From Herbinix sp. (GTDB taxonomy: Bacteria > Bacillota > Clostridia > Lachnospirales > Lachnospiraceae), in NCBI GenBank assembly GCA_029256105.1, contig JAQSYO010000004.1, positions 228,599 to 292,598 of the forward strand: a stretch of DNA of 64,000 nt, given 5' to 3'. Positions 17,560 through 27,349 of this stretch are shown here, one piece after another (the stretch's first letter is position 1; each line of letters opens with the position of its first letter). Made by a program: the position numbers and the translations under genes. The notes beneath the pieces were generated by a model. That model did not search any database. It saw only the letters and a list, made by a program, of their open reading frames with translations, and had not been told where the DNA came from.

Positions 17560-18264
17560 TTATATAATAAAATAATCTGGTAAGATTTCTTCTTTTTTAT
17601 CTATTATTATATCAGCATCTTTCACCTTTTTGTCTCTTAACCGAAGTATGATATCTTTAATAAAAATATCACTTCCAACAACATAATAAATAGCATTTTC
17701 TGTTTCTATTACTTGTTGAAGTATTTCATAAAAGCCTTGTCTAGAATTCAACCAATAATTCTTGTAATTATCATCTCCAAGCTTATCTAATTCCTCTTTA
17801 AAGATAAATTCACTTGATGAATCTACATTCACATTTATAAGCGATGGAATATTGTATTTATCCTTTATGTAAGCATGAATAATCGGCCTTATTGTAGCAA
17901 TCCCAACCCCCATAGATAATGCAATGATAGGTCTATTACAACGTTTTAAGCCCATTCTTGATCCTAATTTAAATAGAATAATTTCATCACCTGTTTTTAA
18001 CTTGGATAACTTGATTTTAAATTCTGAAGAACTACCTGGTACTCTAGTGGTGATACCAATTTTATTTTCGTCAGGTAATGTCATGATAGACATATGCCGA
18101 ACCCAATTTTTATTGGGTAACTCACCTTCATCAAACCCAACAAGTCCAATATGGGTATGCGCACCTTCTTCCCAAGTTAAATCTACTGGTTTTTCTAAAA
18201 AATATGTCTTAGTGCCTTCTGCTTCCTCAATAATATCTTCAATTTTCAATTTGTATTTAATCAT
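17560..18264 (-). CDS. FAD-dependent oxidoreductase, ferredoxin-NADP reductase-like
   Basis: A 234-residue soluble protein with the two-domain FNR fold. The FAD-binding barrel contains NWVRHMSIMTLPD, where RxxS replaces the usual RxYS, and GITTRVPGSSSEF. The NAD(P)-binding domain opens with IALSMGVGIATIRPII and has YVVGSDIFIKDI near its end. No iron-sulfur domain or membrane segment is present, so electrons must pass to a separate partner. The position next to a siderophore transporter makes a ferric-siderophore reductase role attractive but unproven. The ATG is preceded by GGGGGGAACACAAAT, and the gene has its own strong promoter. Confidence 0.82.
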   Translation of the reverse strand: MIKYKLKIEDIIEEAEGTKTYFLEKPVDLTWEEGAHTHIGLVGFDEGELPNKNWVRHMSIMTLPDENKIGITTRVPGSSSEFKIKLSKLKTGDEIILFKLGSRMGLKRCNRPIIALSMGVGIATIRPIIHAYIKDKYNIPSLINVNVDSSSEFIFKEELDKLGDDNYKNYWLNSRQGFYEILQQVIETENAIYYVVGSDIFIKDIILRLRDKKVKDADIIIDKKEEILPDYFII

Positions 18265-18320
18265 ATTTGTGTTCCCCCCATTATTACAACCTTCAAATTC
18301 ACAAAACCATCTTTATCTAC

Positions 18321-18349
18321 TATATACCTATTGTTCGACAACATGTCAA
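18321..18349 (-). promoter_or_regulatory. Strong sigma-A promoter for the flavin reductase-like gene
   Basis: On the minus strand TTGACA (18349-18344) and TATATA (18326-18321) are exactly 17 bp apart. The predicted leader is about 50 nt. Confidence 0.7.
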
Positions 18350-18354
18350 TACAT

Positions 18355-18394
18355 TTATATAAATTTGGTTTCAATTATATAAATTTCGTTTCAA
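18355..18394. repeat. Two tandem 20-bp repeats abutting the -35 box
   Basis: Copies at 18355-18374 and 18375-18394 differ at one base and share the core ATATAAATTT followed by GTTTCAA. They end 6 bp upstream of the -35 element, spaced by about two helical turns. That geometry is typical of a direct-repeat activator site, for example an OmpR-class response regulator. Confidence 0.7.
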
Positions 18395-18455
18395 TTACAA
18401 TCGAATGGATTAAAATCAAAAGCTTAACCAATCATTTTGCAATGGCCTTATTCAC

Positions 18456-20912
18456 TTAAACGACAATCAAATGGGTTTTTCCATCATCTTTTAGTTTTAT
18501 CCGATTGCCTTCCACCTTCTCACCGTCAAGTATTAATTTCTCTGTAGTTAACACACCTCTGCTTCTACTCTCCACACTTATATCGTATATAGCAGTCTTA
18601 TGCTTATACTGAAGAGAAAAATCACCGAAATTAGCAGGTGTTGCGGGATCAATGATCAGATATCCGTCTTCTTTCCTTATTCCCAAAAACCAGTTTACCA
18701 ACCCCTGATACATCCAACCAGCTGAACCCGTATACCAGCTCCACCCTCCCCTACCAGTGTATGGTGCACTCAGTGATATATCGGCTATCATAACATAAGG
18801 TTCTTTTTCATACTTCAAGGCATCTCTCTTATGTAACGTGATGTGAATCGGATTAAGCATGGTAAAAAGAGTATAAGCCATACTATAATCCCCAATCATT
18901 GCATTTGCTATCGCAAGCCATACAGCTGCATGCGTATACTGACCACCATTCTCTCGAATTCCAGGATAATAATTTTTAATATATCCCGGATTTTTGTTTG
19001 TCTTATCAAAAGGAGGCGCAAGAAGTAATGAAATTCCTTCCTCTTCTTTGACTAAATAACGCCTAGCCGATTGCATTGCTGATAAGGCCCTATCTTTACT
19101 GGCACCTTTCGATATGACACTCCAAGACTGACTTATTGAATCAATTCTACACTCATCATTTTCTTTTGAACCTAATTTTGTAGCATCATCATAAAATGCT
19201 CTCAAATACCATTCGCCGTCCCAGGTATTTTCTTCGATATTGCTCCTAAGTGTTTCTTTTCTTTGCTCTAGTTCTTTTGCAAATTCTAATTCATCCTCAT
19301 GATAGCAAAGAGGTATAAAGTCACCCAATAAAGTATACAAAAACCATCCCAACCATACGCTTTCTCCTGTTCCACCTATTCCCACTTCATTCATACCATC
19401 ATTCCAATCACCACCACCCATGAGTGGAAGTCCATGTTCCCCGAACTGTGTATAAAGGATCGTTTTCTTGCAATGTTCATATACACTCTCCACTATATCA
19501 GAACGTACCGGAGTAAACATTGCATCATGTTGATTTTCTTCCAGTAATGGTCCTTTGATGTAAGGAACTTTCTCTTTCAGTATCGCATAATCCCCTGTCC
19601 CACGAATATAGGCAGCTGTGGCATAGGGTAGCCATAGTAGATCGTCCGATATTCTTGTTCGAACTCCAATACCCATGGGAGGATGCCACCAATGTTGTAC
19701 GTCACCTTCCTCAAATTGCCTGCTAGAAGCTATTAAAATCTGTTTTTTCAGAGCACCCGGATCTGTATATAAAAGAGAAAGTGCATCTTGTAGCTGATCT
19801 CTATATCCAAAGGCTCCACCACATTGATAAAAGGCTGCTCTCGCATTAATTCGGCAGGATATCGTTTGGTACAAAAGCCAACCATTTGCCATTATGTCTA
19901 ACGCTTTATCGTTCGTTTTGACCTTGATTGTTCCTAGTGTCTCCTCCCAATAATTCTTTACCCGTTCTAGTTCTATTTCAACTTTTCGAATATGATTATA
20001 CTTATGTCGAAGTATATTAATCTCCTCAAAATCAGTACTCTGCCCAAGGCCAAATATTACTGTTTTACACTCATTTGGCTTGATTGCTATCGATACCTGT
20101 ATGACTCCACCTGCATCGTAACACACACCCGTATGATTAGATAATTTGTTATCCAGACCCTGTGGATTTAAAATCCCGCCTTTTAACCCAAAGAATTCTT
20201 GTCTATCACCAGTATAACCGGTTATCATCTCACTTGAGAATATAAAAGCATTGTGCCTGTGAAAATTATAATTATATATACTTTTTGCACTTAAGTATTC
20301 ATGTTCATTGTTATAATCCGATAAGATATATGGATTTGTTTGATCTCTTACCGCACCAAGGACCCACTCCACATAATAGGTAATACTCAAATACTTTTCT
20401 CTGCCGGAAGTATTCGTAAGTTTAAGCTCCCAAAGCTTTATCGGCTCATCGAGTGGTGTGAACACTGTAAGTTCTTGCGAAATATTCTCCTCTTCGTGAT
20501 GAAATACAGAGTACCCGAAGCCATGTCTAACTCGGTAATTTCCCCTGTCCGATCTTCCAAGCGAAATAGGAGTCATTACCTTTCCTGTCACTTCATCTTT
20601 TATGTAAATTGCCTCCGATGCCTTATCACTAACAGGGTCATTTGACCATGGAGTTATCTTATTCTCCCTACTATTACCTGCCCAAGTAAATCCCGCCCCA
20701 GACTCAGATATAAAAAAGCCAAAGTTCTTATTCGCTATTACATTAATCCATGGCGCAGGGGGCTTATTGTCGTCCTCCAGAAGAATCTCATATTCTCTTC
20801 CCTCTTCTACAAAACCACCAAAGCCATTGAAAAATTCATGATTTGCCTCCTGGTTCTGCGAATGGTTGCTTGTATCTTTGTTCTCTATTTTAGATGTATT
20901 TACAGAATTCAT
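18456..20912 (-). CDS. GH94 C-terminal half of a split cyclic beta-1,2-glucan synthase
   Basis: An 818-residue GH94 (former GT36) protein. The super-beta-sandwich domain (about 25-300) opens with FFNGFGGFVEEGREYEI and PAPWINVIANKNFGFFISES. The catalytic alpha/alpha barrel (about 330-770) carries GGGDWNDGMNEVG near residue 500, which contains the GH94 general-acid aspartate. No signal peptide or membrane segment is present. These blocks correspond to the extreme C-terminus of NdvB/Cgs-type cyclic glucan synthases, where the GH94 domain controls product length by phosphorolysis. It starts 17 bp after the 2,031-residue GT84 protein, with AGGAGGGAAACTAG before its ATG. A free-standing 1,2-beta-oligoglucan phosphorylase is the alternative reading. 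Confidence 0.87.
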   Translation of the reverse strand: MNSVNTSKIENKDTSNHSQNQEANHEFFNGFGGFVEEGREYEILLEDDNKPPAPWINVIANKNFGFFISESGAGFTWAGNSRENKITPWSNDPVSDKASEAIYIKDEVTGKVMTPISLGRSDRGNYRVRHGFGYSVFHHEEENISQELTVFTPLDEPIKLWELKLTNTSGREKYLSITYYVEWVLGAVRDQTNPYILSDYNNEHEYLSAKSIYNYNFHRHNAFIFSSEMITGYTGDRQEFFGLKGGILNPQGLDNKLSNHTGVCYDAGGVIQVSIAIKPNECKTVIFGLGQSTDFEEINILRHKYNHIRKVEIELERVKNYWEETLGTIKVKTNDKALDIMANGWLLYQTISCRINARAAFYQCGGAFGYRDQLQDALSLLYTDPGALKKQILIASSRQFEEGDVQHWWHPPMGIGVRTRISDDLLWLPYATAAYIRGTGDYAILKEKVPYIKGPLLEENQHDAMFTPVRSDIVESVYEHCKKTILYTQFGEHGLPLMGGGDWNDGMNEVGIGGTGESVWLGWFLYTLLGDFIPLCYHEDELEFAKELEQRKETLRSNIEENTWDGEWYLRAFYDDATKLGSKENDECRIDSISQSWSVISKGASKDRALSAMQSARRYLVKEEEGISLLLAPPFDKTNKNPGYIKNYYPGIRENGGQYTHAAVWLAIANAMIGDYSMAYTLFTMLNPIHITLHKRDALKYEKEPYVMIADISLSAPYTGRGGWSWYTGSAGWMYQGLVNWFLGIRKEDGYLIIDPATPANFGDFSLQYKHKTAIYDISVESRSRGVLTTEKLILDGEKVEGNRIKLKDDGKTHLIVV

Positions 20913-20929
20913 CTAGTTTCCCTCCTTTG

Positions 20930-23900
20930 TTAATACTCTTCAATTTTTATTTCTTTCAGATTTTCTTTCACATTTCTAAAAAATATACCTGTCTTTTCAG
21001 AGAATACAACCCTAGCAACGGTAAAAAGCAAATCCAGTTCTGCAGGTATCATCTGATAAGAGTGAAGTATGAAAAGACTTGGTCTTTCTCTACTTTCATC
21101 ATATATCTTAAGAGAACTTGTCATATCATTTAGCAAATCAGTAAGTTCTTGCATATAACCATGCTTCGCCTCACTTAGTATGATGAGGTCAACCTTAACA
21201 CGGTTGATTCTAAGATATTCGTAAGCCTTTAATACATTTTTTATTATTCCTGCCTCCTCTATCGATTTAACTCTTAGAAGCATAACAGGGTTATCTCCGG
21301 ATACACCAAATTTCCATAAGAAACTTTGGTTTTTCCAATTACGTCTTATATTCTCAACAGGGCCTCTGTAATAACTTGAGGGATAAAAGATTGGACTAAT
21401 AAGATCTTGGAACGCATTCAGCTGAGGTCTGGTAATGTCAAGATATTTAAGCTCAATTACGCTTTGTAATCTAAACTTTTCAAATATTTCATCGATACGA
21501 TAAGCCACGCTTAGTTCTTCACTTATTTTCACTGCTTCCTCTTTGCTATTGCACACACCGGTTATGAAGGAAATCGAAGCAGTTTCCTCTGCCCCTAGTG
21601 AAATATTTACTCGCAAGCTCATAATCGGATCATTACAAAATCCTGTGTTATTGGAAAGTGATATACTATTTACTACTGCATACGGATTTTGAAGAGTGTT
21701 ATTCCTACCTATGAATTTAAGTCTGTCATTCTCATATTCTACGCTCTTTATTAACTTTACTTCAGGTTTAACCATATGCATAATATAAGGGTTTCCACCA
21801 TCTTTGTTCCCACGTCTCTTAGATAAGAACACCGATTGTTCTTCGATAAACTCACTTTCAATAAAAAGCTTATTAAAAGCAGGATGGCTTATCTCAGCTA
21901 GATAATTGTCACCAACAACCTCTAGATAGCTGGTGATTTCAATTTGTTTCGCTTCTTTCCCGTTATTTGTAAGTGACAGTTTACGAATCTCTAAATTATG
22001 GTCAGGAGATAAACTAACCACTGTTTTAGAAGATATATCACCATCCACCCTCTTAAACTCAGCCTGATGCGGAGAAAATATTGCTTGATACTCGTCAGGT
22101 TCCACTTTTGTAGGATTATAGGTAGCACTCCAAAACTTACCTTCTTTGATGTCCTTAATATAAATATAATTTCCCGTGTTGGCATAGAGATCCGCTCTCC
22201 ACCGGTATAGCATCATATCCCTAAAATTACTAAATCCATCTCCATCTGATGTGATCATAAGGGCATATTTATTGTTGGAAAGATAACTGGCAACCGGTAT
22301 TCTAGGCGCTACACTGTTAACATATCTGTTGCTTAATACATCTTCCTTGAAGTGCATCTTTCCCAGCTTAATGGTATATCCTTTTCTAGCAATTGATATG
22401 AAATGTGATTGGCGTTTCTCCTCAAGCAATGTCTCTGTCGCTTTTACAATTGGCTCTGTATGAAACCGTCTTCTCATAATACCATCATTCAGAAAATTAT
22501 TAATTGCAACAAGATTCATTCCTTGATGATGTGCCATATAAGACTTCACGATGCAATATGGTGCCAAAGTCAATGAATCTGGACTATTAAAATCTATCGC
22601 TTCATAATATCCATAATCACCGAATGCACCAAGTTCCATTATTTTTTTAAGATTTGATAAGCAATCCTTAGTAGTATATTCCAGCGCTAGAAGGGTAGCA
22701 TATGGGGCTACCACTAAGGAATTTTTACGTGCCGGTTGTAGGCGAAGTTGCGGAACACCAAAAGCCTTGTACTGGTAATTTGAATCTAGGTCAAAACGAT
22801 AATACTGTGACTCCGAAATTCCCCAAGGTATTCCCATATGCTTCGCATACTTTATCTGCTGTAATACAGCTGCTTTGGAGGTCTCAGCAAATACTGAACC
22901 TTCATACTCTCGCATAACTAGATTTGGCATGAGATATTCAAACATTGTCCCACTCCAAGATACAAAACACGGTATTCCTTTTACCATGGTGAGAGGTCTT
23001 CCTAGTTTGTACCAATGTTTTAAAGGAACCTCACCCCTTGCTATCGCCACAAAACTTGTAAGTGATGATTCAGAGGCCATTAAATCATAACAGCCTTTAT
23101 CAATCGTTCCAGACGATACATGATAACCAATGTGAAATAGCATTCTTTTTTCATTGTATAAAAAATTAAAGTCTACATTTAGTAAGATAGTATTTATTGT
23201 ATTGATTAGCTCTTCTATTCTCTCAATCATAGCTTTTGCGTCCTTATTGCCATTTAACGCTAGTAACTTTAAGGTAGGGTTCGAGGAAAAACGAATTTCC
23301 TTCAATTCGAAACCTTCTGCTTCGTTTATAATTAATTCTATATTTCTTAACAACTCCCTGATCCAGGCTGAATTTTCATGTGGCAGTTCTTCTTTGTTAA
23401 TTATGTAATCTCTAATATTCGTTATATCCTCAACAAATTCACCTATTTTGTTATAGTCATCTTTTAAAACCATATCACCATTACAAAGTTTGATTGAGTA
23501 CCTTATCTCAGCAATCAAACTCTCTGAAAATATTGGCGATTCTATTTGTTCTAAAAGTCCATTTTTAAGAGCAATTAAGTGACCCAAGAAGTTTCCGCTG
23601 TCAACGGTTGAAATATATTCTGGGTTAAGAACTTTAAGCGTATTAATATTATACCAATTGTATAGATGTCCCTTCCACTTCGGAAGTTCAACCACAGTAC
23701 CCATTAGGTTTTCTACTAACCCAAGTGTTGCACTTAAAGTCTCATATCCAAAATCCCTTGCAGAAAGAATTGCAAGCAACTGTAGCCCAATATTCGTTGG
23801 TGATGTCTTATTACTAATTCTTTCAATATAAGCGAGTTGATAATTATCAGGACACAGCCAGTTATTTCCCTTCGTTGAATGATCCTTAAAAAACCGCCAA

Positions 23901-26900
23901 GTCCTACGTGCCGTCTCAAGAAGCAATTCTTTATCCTCTACCTGCGTCAATTGGGGCTTTTGTTCCCTTGGCTTGCTGATGTAATAGGCTATGAAAAAGG
24001 ATAAGCTCCATGCAAATATTACAGCTCCATATAGAACAATCCCCAGCGGGTGAATTTCCTTAACTACTAATAGTCCAAAAAGAATGATAGCGGGAACAAA
24101 GGAGCTCCACATATTAAGGAAGTAACCTTTCTTTGAGTTTATAATCGAAGCATCTACCGTTTCGGAAGTATTCCACTTAAGTAAGTTTTTTTCGCTTATT
24201 AGCACTCGAAAAAGTGTTCTAATGATTGCATCTGATGCAATATATGCTCTATAGGGGGTTAGCGCAAACTCGATAAAAGCTCTTTCAACGATTAATCTAA
24301 TCTCATTCAATAACCCTTTAAATACAATGGCAAGCATTGGTCTTTTTATCTTTTGAATGCCGATTGCAACTAATAATATGACTAAATTTAGTATTTCAGA
24401 AAAGAATACGAAGGGCAACCATAGATAATATACATTTGGCATTATCACCAAATTTAAAACAATTAAGAATGTCTTGCTTATGGGTACTAGACTACGTCTC
24501 AAATTATCAAATATTTTCCACTTTGATATTGCATTTATTGATGTTCCATTTAATGCCTTTGTCTGAAACAACCACGGTAACAGTTGCCAATCACCCCGGA
24601 TCCATCGATGCTCCCTTTTCATGAAAGAAAGCACACTGCTTGGAAAGGTATCCATTATTTTTACAGTGCTAGAAAAAGCAGTTCTGACATAGCAGCTCTC
24701 CATGAGGTCATGACTTAATATACTATTCTCGGGTATTGTATTGTTTAGGATAAGATGGAAGGCTTCGATGTGATAAATACCTTTGCCGGTATATACCCCT
24801 TCCTTAAATATATCTTGATAGATATCGGATATCACTGCTGAGTAATGGGCTAATCCTGATTCTCCACCAAAAATCTCGGGGAAACGACTACTTTTCTTAT
24901 CAATAATATGATTTCTAATCGTTGGCTGAATGATAGCGTAACCTTCCACCACCTTTTTATTTACAGCATCAATCACAGGGTGATTCAGGGGATGATCAAT
25001 CAGTCCAACAAATTTAGCTGCATTGTCACGAATTAGGTTTGAATCAGCATCTAAGGTAATAACGTATTGAAAAGACTCTAATAGTTGTTCATCGTATAAT
25101 AGTGTAGAAAAACTCGTATCTTCTTTCCTAGTTCCAAAAACTAAATTGTTAAACTCCACCAGCTTTCCTCTTTTTCGTTCCCAACCCATGAAACACCCTT
25201 CCGACTTATTCCATTTGCGACTCCGGATAAATAAAGAAAATCGTTGATGACTGGATGGATATAACTCATTAAGTTCACGAATACGATTTATAAGGACCTC
25301 CTTAAGAAGTTCGTCCTTCGGCATGGATAGAACGGATGAATCCTCATAATCTACCAGAAGCGCAAAGTAAAGATTAGCTTGTCGATTAGCCAAATAATGC
25401 TTTTCTAATCTACTAAGGTATTGGGTACATTGCTCCTTGGAATTAACTAGTACAGGCATTACTACAAAGGTTCTTGCACTGTCCGGTATCTCCTTCAAAT
25501 AGTCTAGAGCTGGAATCTTTTTTACAGGTAATCGCCTTGTGAAGATATGATTCGTTATCTCTAGGGCTATTCCAAACAATAGAGGAAGTGCGACTACTAA
25601 GATGATGATATGATTTAATAGATTATCAATTTTCCCAAAGACTTTCATGTTATAGATTATAAAAAAAGAAAAGGAAAAAAGTATTAATACTGCACATAGG
25701 AAATATAAAAATCCCCTAACATTCATCTTTTTTCTTATTTTTTTGGGTATTGGTTTATTTAGTATTTTTGCTTTCAGAATAGGGAAGCCCTTTTCTATGA
25801 GGTAAGCTCCTACGTGATGGGAGCAATTTAAATCCTCTCTTCCTTCCCTCGCAAGTTCTAGACAGTCCTCGGCTATCTTTCCTTCATCAATTTTATACTT
25901 TATTGATAGTTTTACTATTTCCCCTCTATAGATACCTTTACTCTCGGAATCCATTTTCGTATAAACTCCATCTGGATCCTTTGATAGGATTCTTTCAAGA
26001 GTAGAAAACTCCTCATAAGACTTTTCTTCATCTACTTCGTTAATTTCTCTTAGGCTAACGATGAGAGCATGAATGTTTGACTCAAGATATGACTCAAGCT
26101 TTCCTTCTTCTAAGAACACCTTAGATGGTATTATATGCTTCCCTTTTAATTTGAAATGATAGGATAAATATCTTTGTATTGCTTCCTCCTCAAAGGACAT
26201 ACTTTTCAAAAGGTATATCACATGAGCGTGGAATGAGTAATTATGTTTGCAATCGGAATCTATTTCACAAAATAAAGCTGTAATATCCGGAATACCTTGT
26301 TGTGCTGATAGCTTGTCCTTTACAAACTTATCTGCTTTAGATTTAATCTTTATAATATGGACGATATCTTCTGATACCTCAATAATACTCTCTAACAGAC
26401 AAAATCCTATCATTTCGGGAAGAACCCATAGCTCTTTATCAGTTAATGAAATCTCTTTCTGATAGGCATTGATCATAATGGAAATATTTTTCTCGTTTAA
26501 ATGTCCTCCGGAAAGGGCTACCATCTTCTTTGCCACTATATAGATTCTTGGATATCCTCGGTACTCCTTGGTCCGGAGTATTGGTAGTATCTCGTAACTT
26601 GTTCCTGATATTCTGACTTTTTTAATCTCCCGATACATCATTTGGAAGTTATCAAACAACCAACGTGCGGCAGGAATCAAAGCTATAATATCTGCCGATA
26701 TTTCTGATATGTTGTTTCGAATTCGTTTTAATCTTTTATAGGCGATTTTATTGTAATCACCTAGGACGAAATTATATCGCATTAGCTTGACCTGCTTGTT
26801 ATTGTTAGCCATTTTAATCATCTGCTGTTCCCACTCTCGCTGTCCAAGAATATCGTTCATTCTTGTGAGCTCAGCTGGTAAATTTACTCTCATCCTAAAA

Positions 26901-27025
26901 TGGATAAATCGATAATATATAAAGATCAGGATCCCAATTAAAGTAATTATTATCATTGAGACTCTAAATCCCATTGACATATTTATCAAAAAATTTATTA
27001 ATACCTCTCGCATACTCAATAACAT
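20930..27025 (-). CDS. GT84/cyclization half of a split cyclic beta-1,2-glucan synthase
   Basis: About 2,031 residues. There is an N-terminal membrane anchor (about 20-40), more membrane helices around 455-500, then the GT84 transferase region with TLDADSNL near 658 and EHRWIRGDWQLLPW near 810. Additional helices follow to about 1050. A glycoamylase-type (PF10091) domain, equated with the cyclization region of these enzymes, spans about 1090-1560 (SWSGTMFEYLMPN, WGISESQYYRFD). It ends with a GT36-type beta-sandwich (1600-1900) and the linker WKFGVSGDNPVMLLRV. The GH94 catalytic barrel normally fused here is absent and is encoded by the next gene. The ATG at 27025 is chosen over a GTG nine bases upstream because AAGGAA is then well spaced. 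Confidence 0.88.
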   Translation of the reverse strand: MLLSMREVLINFLINMSMGFRVSMIIITLIGILIFIYYRFIHFRMRVNLPAELTRMNDILGQREWEQQMIKMANNNKQVKLMRYNFVLGDYNKIAYKRLKRIRNNISEISADIIALIPAARWLFDNFQMMYREIKKVRISGTSYEILPILRTKEYRGYPRIYIVAKKMVALSGGHLNEKNISIMINAYQKEISLTDKELWVLPEMIGFCLLESIIEVSEDIVHIIKIKSKADKFVKDKLSAQQGIPDITALFCEIDSDCKHNYSFHAHVIYLLKSMSFEEEAIQRYLSYHFKLKGKHIIPSKVFLEEGKLESYLESNIHALIVSLREINEVDEEKSYEEFSTLERILSKDPDGVYTKMDSESKGIYRGEIVKLSIKYKIDEGKIAEDCLELAREGREDLNCSHHVGAYLIEKGFPILKAKILNKPIPKKIRKKMNVRGFLYFLCAVLILFSFSFFIIYNMKVFGKIDNLLNHIIILVVALPLLFGIALEITNHIFTRRLPVKKIPALDYLKEIPDSARTFVVMPVLVNSKEQCTQYLSRLEKHYLANRQANLYFALLVDYEDSSVLSMPKDELLKEVLINRIRELNELYPSSHQRFSLFIRSRKWNKSEGCFMGWERKRGKLVEFNNLVFGTRKEDTSFSTLLYDEQLLESFQYVITLDADSNLIRDNAAKFVGLIDHPLNHPVIDAVNKKVVEGYAIIQPTIRNHIIDKKSSRFPEIFGGESGLAHYSAVISDIYQDIFKEGVYTGKGIYHIEAFHLILNNTIPENSILSHDLMESCYVRTAFSSTVKIMDTFPSSVLSFMKREHRWIRGDWQLLPWLFQTKALNGTSINAISKWKIFDNLRRSLVPISKTFLIVLNLVIMPNVYYLWLPFVFFSEILNLVILLVAIGIQKIKRPMLAIVFKGLLNEIRLIVERAFIEFALTPYRAYIASDAIIRTLFRVLISEKNLLKWNTSETVDASIINSKKGYFLNMWSSFVPAIILFGLLVVKEIHPLGIVLYGAVIFAWSLSFFIAYYISKPREQKPQLTQVEDKELLLETARRTWRFFKDHSTKGNNWLCPDNYQLAYIERISNKTSPTNIGLQLLAILSARDFGYETLSATLGLVENLMGTVVELPKWKGHLYNWYNINTLKVLNPEYISTVDSGNFLGHLIALKNGLLEQIESPIFSESLIAEIRYSIKLCNGDMVLKDDYNKIGEFVEDITNIRDYIINKEELPHENSAWIRELLRNIELIINEAEGFELKEIRFSSNPTLKLLALNGNKDAKAMIERIEELINTINTILLNVDFNFLYNEKRMLFHIGYHVSSGTIDKGCYDLMASESSLTSFVAIARGEVPLKHWYKLGRPLTMVKGIPCFVSWSGTMFEYLMPNLVMREYEGSVFAETSKAAVLQQIKYAKHMGIPWGISESQYYRFDLDSNYQYKAFGVPQLRLQPARKNSLVVAPYATLLALEYTTKDCLSNLKKIMELGAFGDYGYYEAIDFNSPDSLTLAPYCIVKSYMAHHQGMNLVAINNFLNDGIMRRRFHTEPIVKATETLLEEKRQSHFISIARKGYTIKLGKMHFKEDVLSNRYVNSVAPRIPVASYLSNNKYALMITSDGDGFSNFRDMMLYRWRADLYANTGNYIYIKDIKEGKFWSATYNPTKVEPDEYQAIFSPHQAEFKRVDGDISSKTVVSLSPDHNLEIRKLSLTNNGKEAKQIEITSYLEVVGDNYLAEISHPAFNKLFIESEFIEEQSVFLSKRRGNKDGGNPYIMHMVKPEVKLIKSVEYENDRLKFIGRNNTLQNPYAVVNSISLSNNTGFCNDPIMSLRVNISLGAEETASISFITGVCNSKEEAVKISEELSVAYRIDEIFEKFRLQSVIELKYLDITRPQLNAFQDLISPIFYPSSYYRGPVENIRRNWKNQSFLWKFGVSGDNPVMLLRVKSIEEAGIIKNVLKAYEYLRINRVKVDLIILSEAKHGYMQELTDLLNDMTSSLKIYDESRERPSLFILHSYQMIPAELDLLFTVARVVFSEKTGIFFRNVKENLKEIKIEEY

Positions 27026-27256
27026 TTGTACCACTTCCTTCTTTTAAATAATATTAAAATGTATATTTTTAGATTATACATCTATTTTTATATAATTACC
27101 AGTTATTTCTCATTTTTATAGCATAATTTTACACAATTTACATATTTAGCTGTATGTATTCTAACAATTAACGAGTTACGTCTTTGGAATATAAGAACAT
27201 GTAACTTGATTGACGTAATGCAAATGGATTACGAACTATGCTATAATCATATAAAA
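27026..27256. other. Upstream region of the glucan synthase pair
   Basis: AT-rich DNA with a minus-strand TATAAT at 27073-27078 but no good -35 partner. No gene was recognised. Confidence 0.35.
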
Positions 27257-27298
27257 AGGGACAGACAAGTCGCAATTTAACTGCGTTTGTCTGTCCCT
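27257..27298 (-). terminator. Rho-independent terminator of the DsbA-like gene
   Basis: AGGGACAGACA (27257-27267) pairs with TGTCTGTCCCT (27288-27298), with an inner CGCA/TGCG stem. On the minus strand it is followed by TTTTT. Confidence 0.9.
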
Positions 27299-27349
27299 AT
27301 CATATTAAATATATATTGTATCCTATCGAAACGTATTTCAGTTCAAGAA

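Noticed and set aside
20905..20935. Programmed frameshift joining the two glucan synthase genes
   Set aside because: No slippery heptamer was seen. The downstream gene has its own AGGAGG and ATG 17 bp after the stop, so separate translation is simpler.
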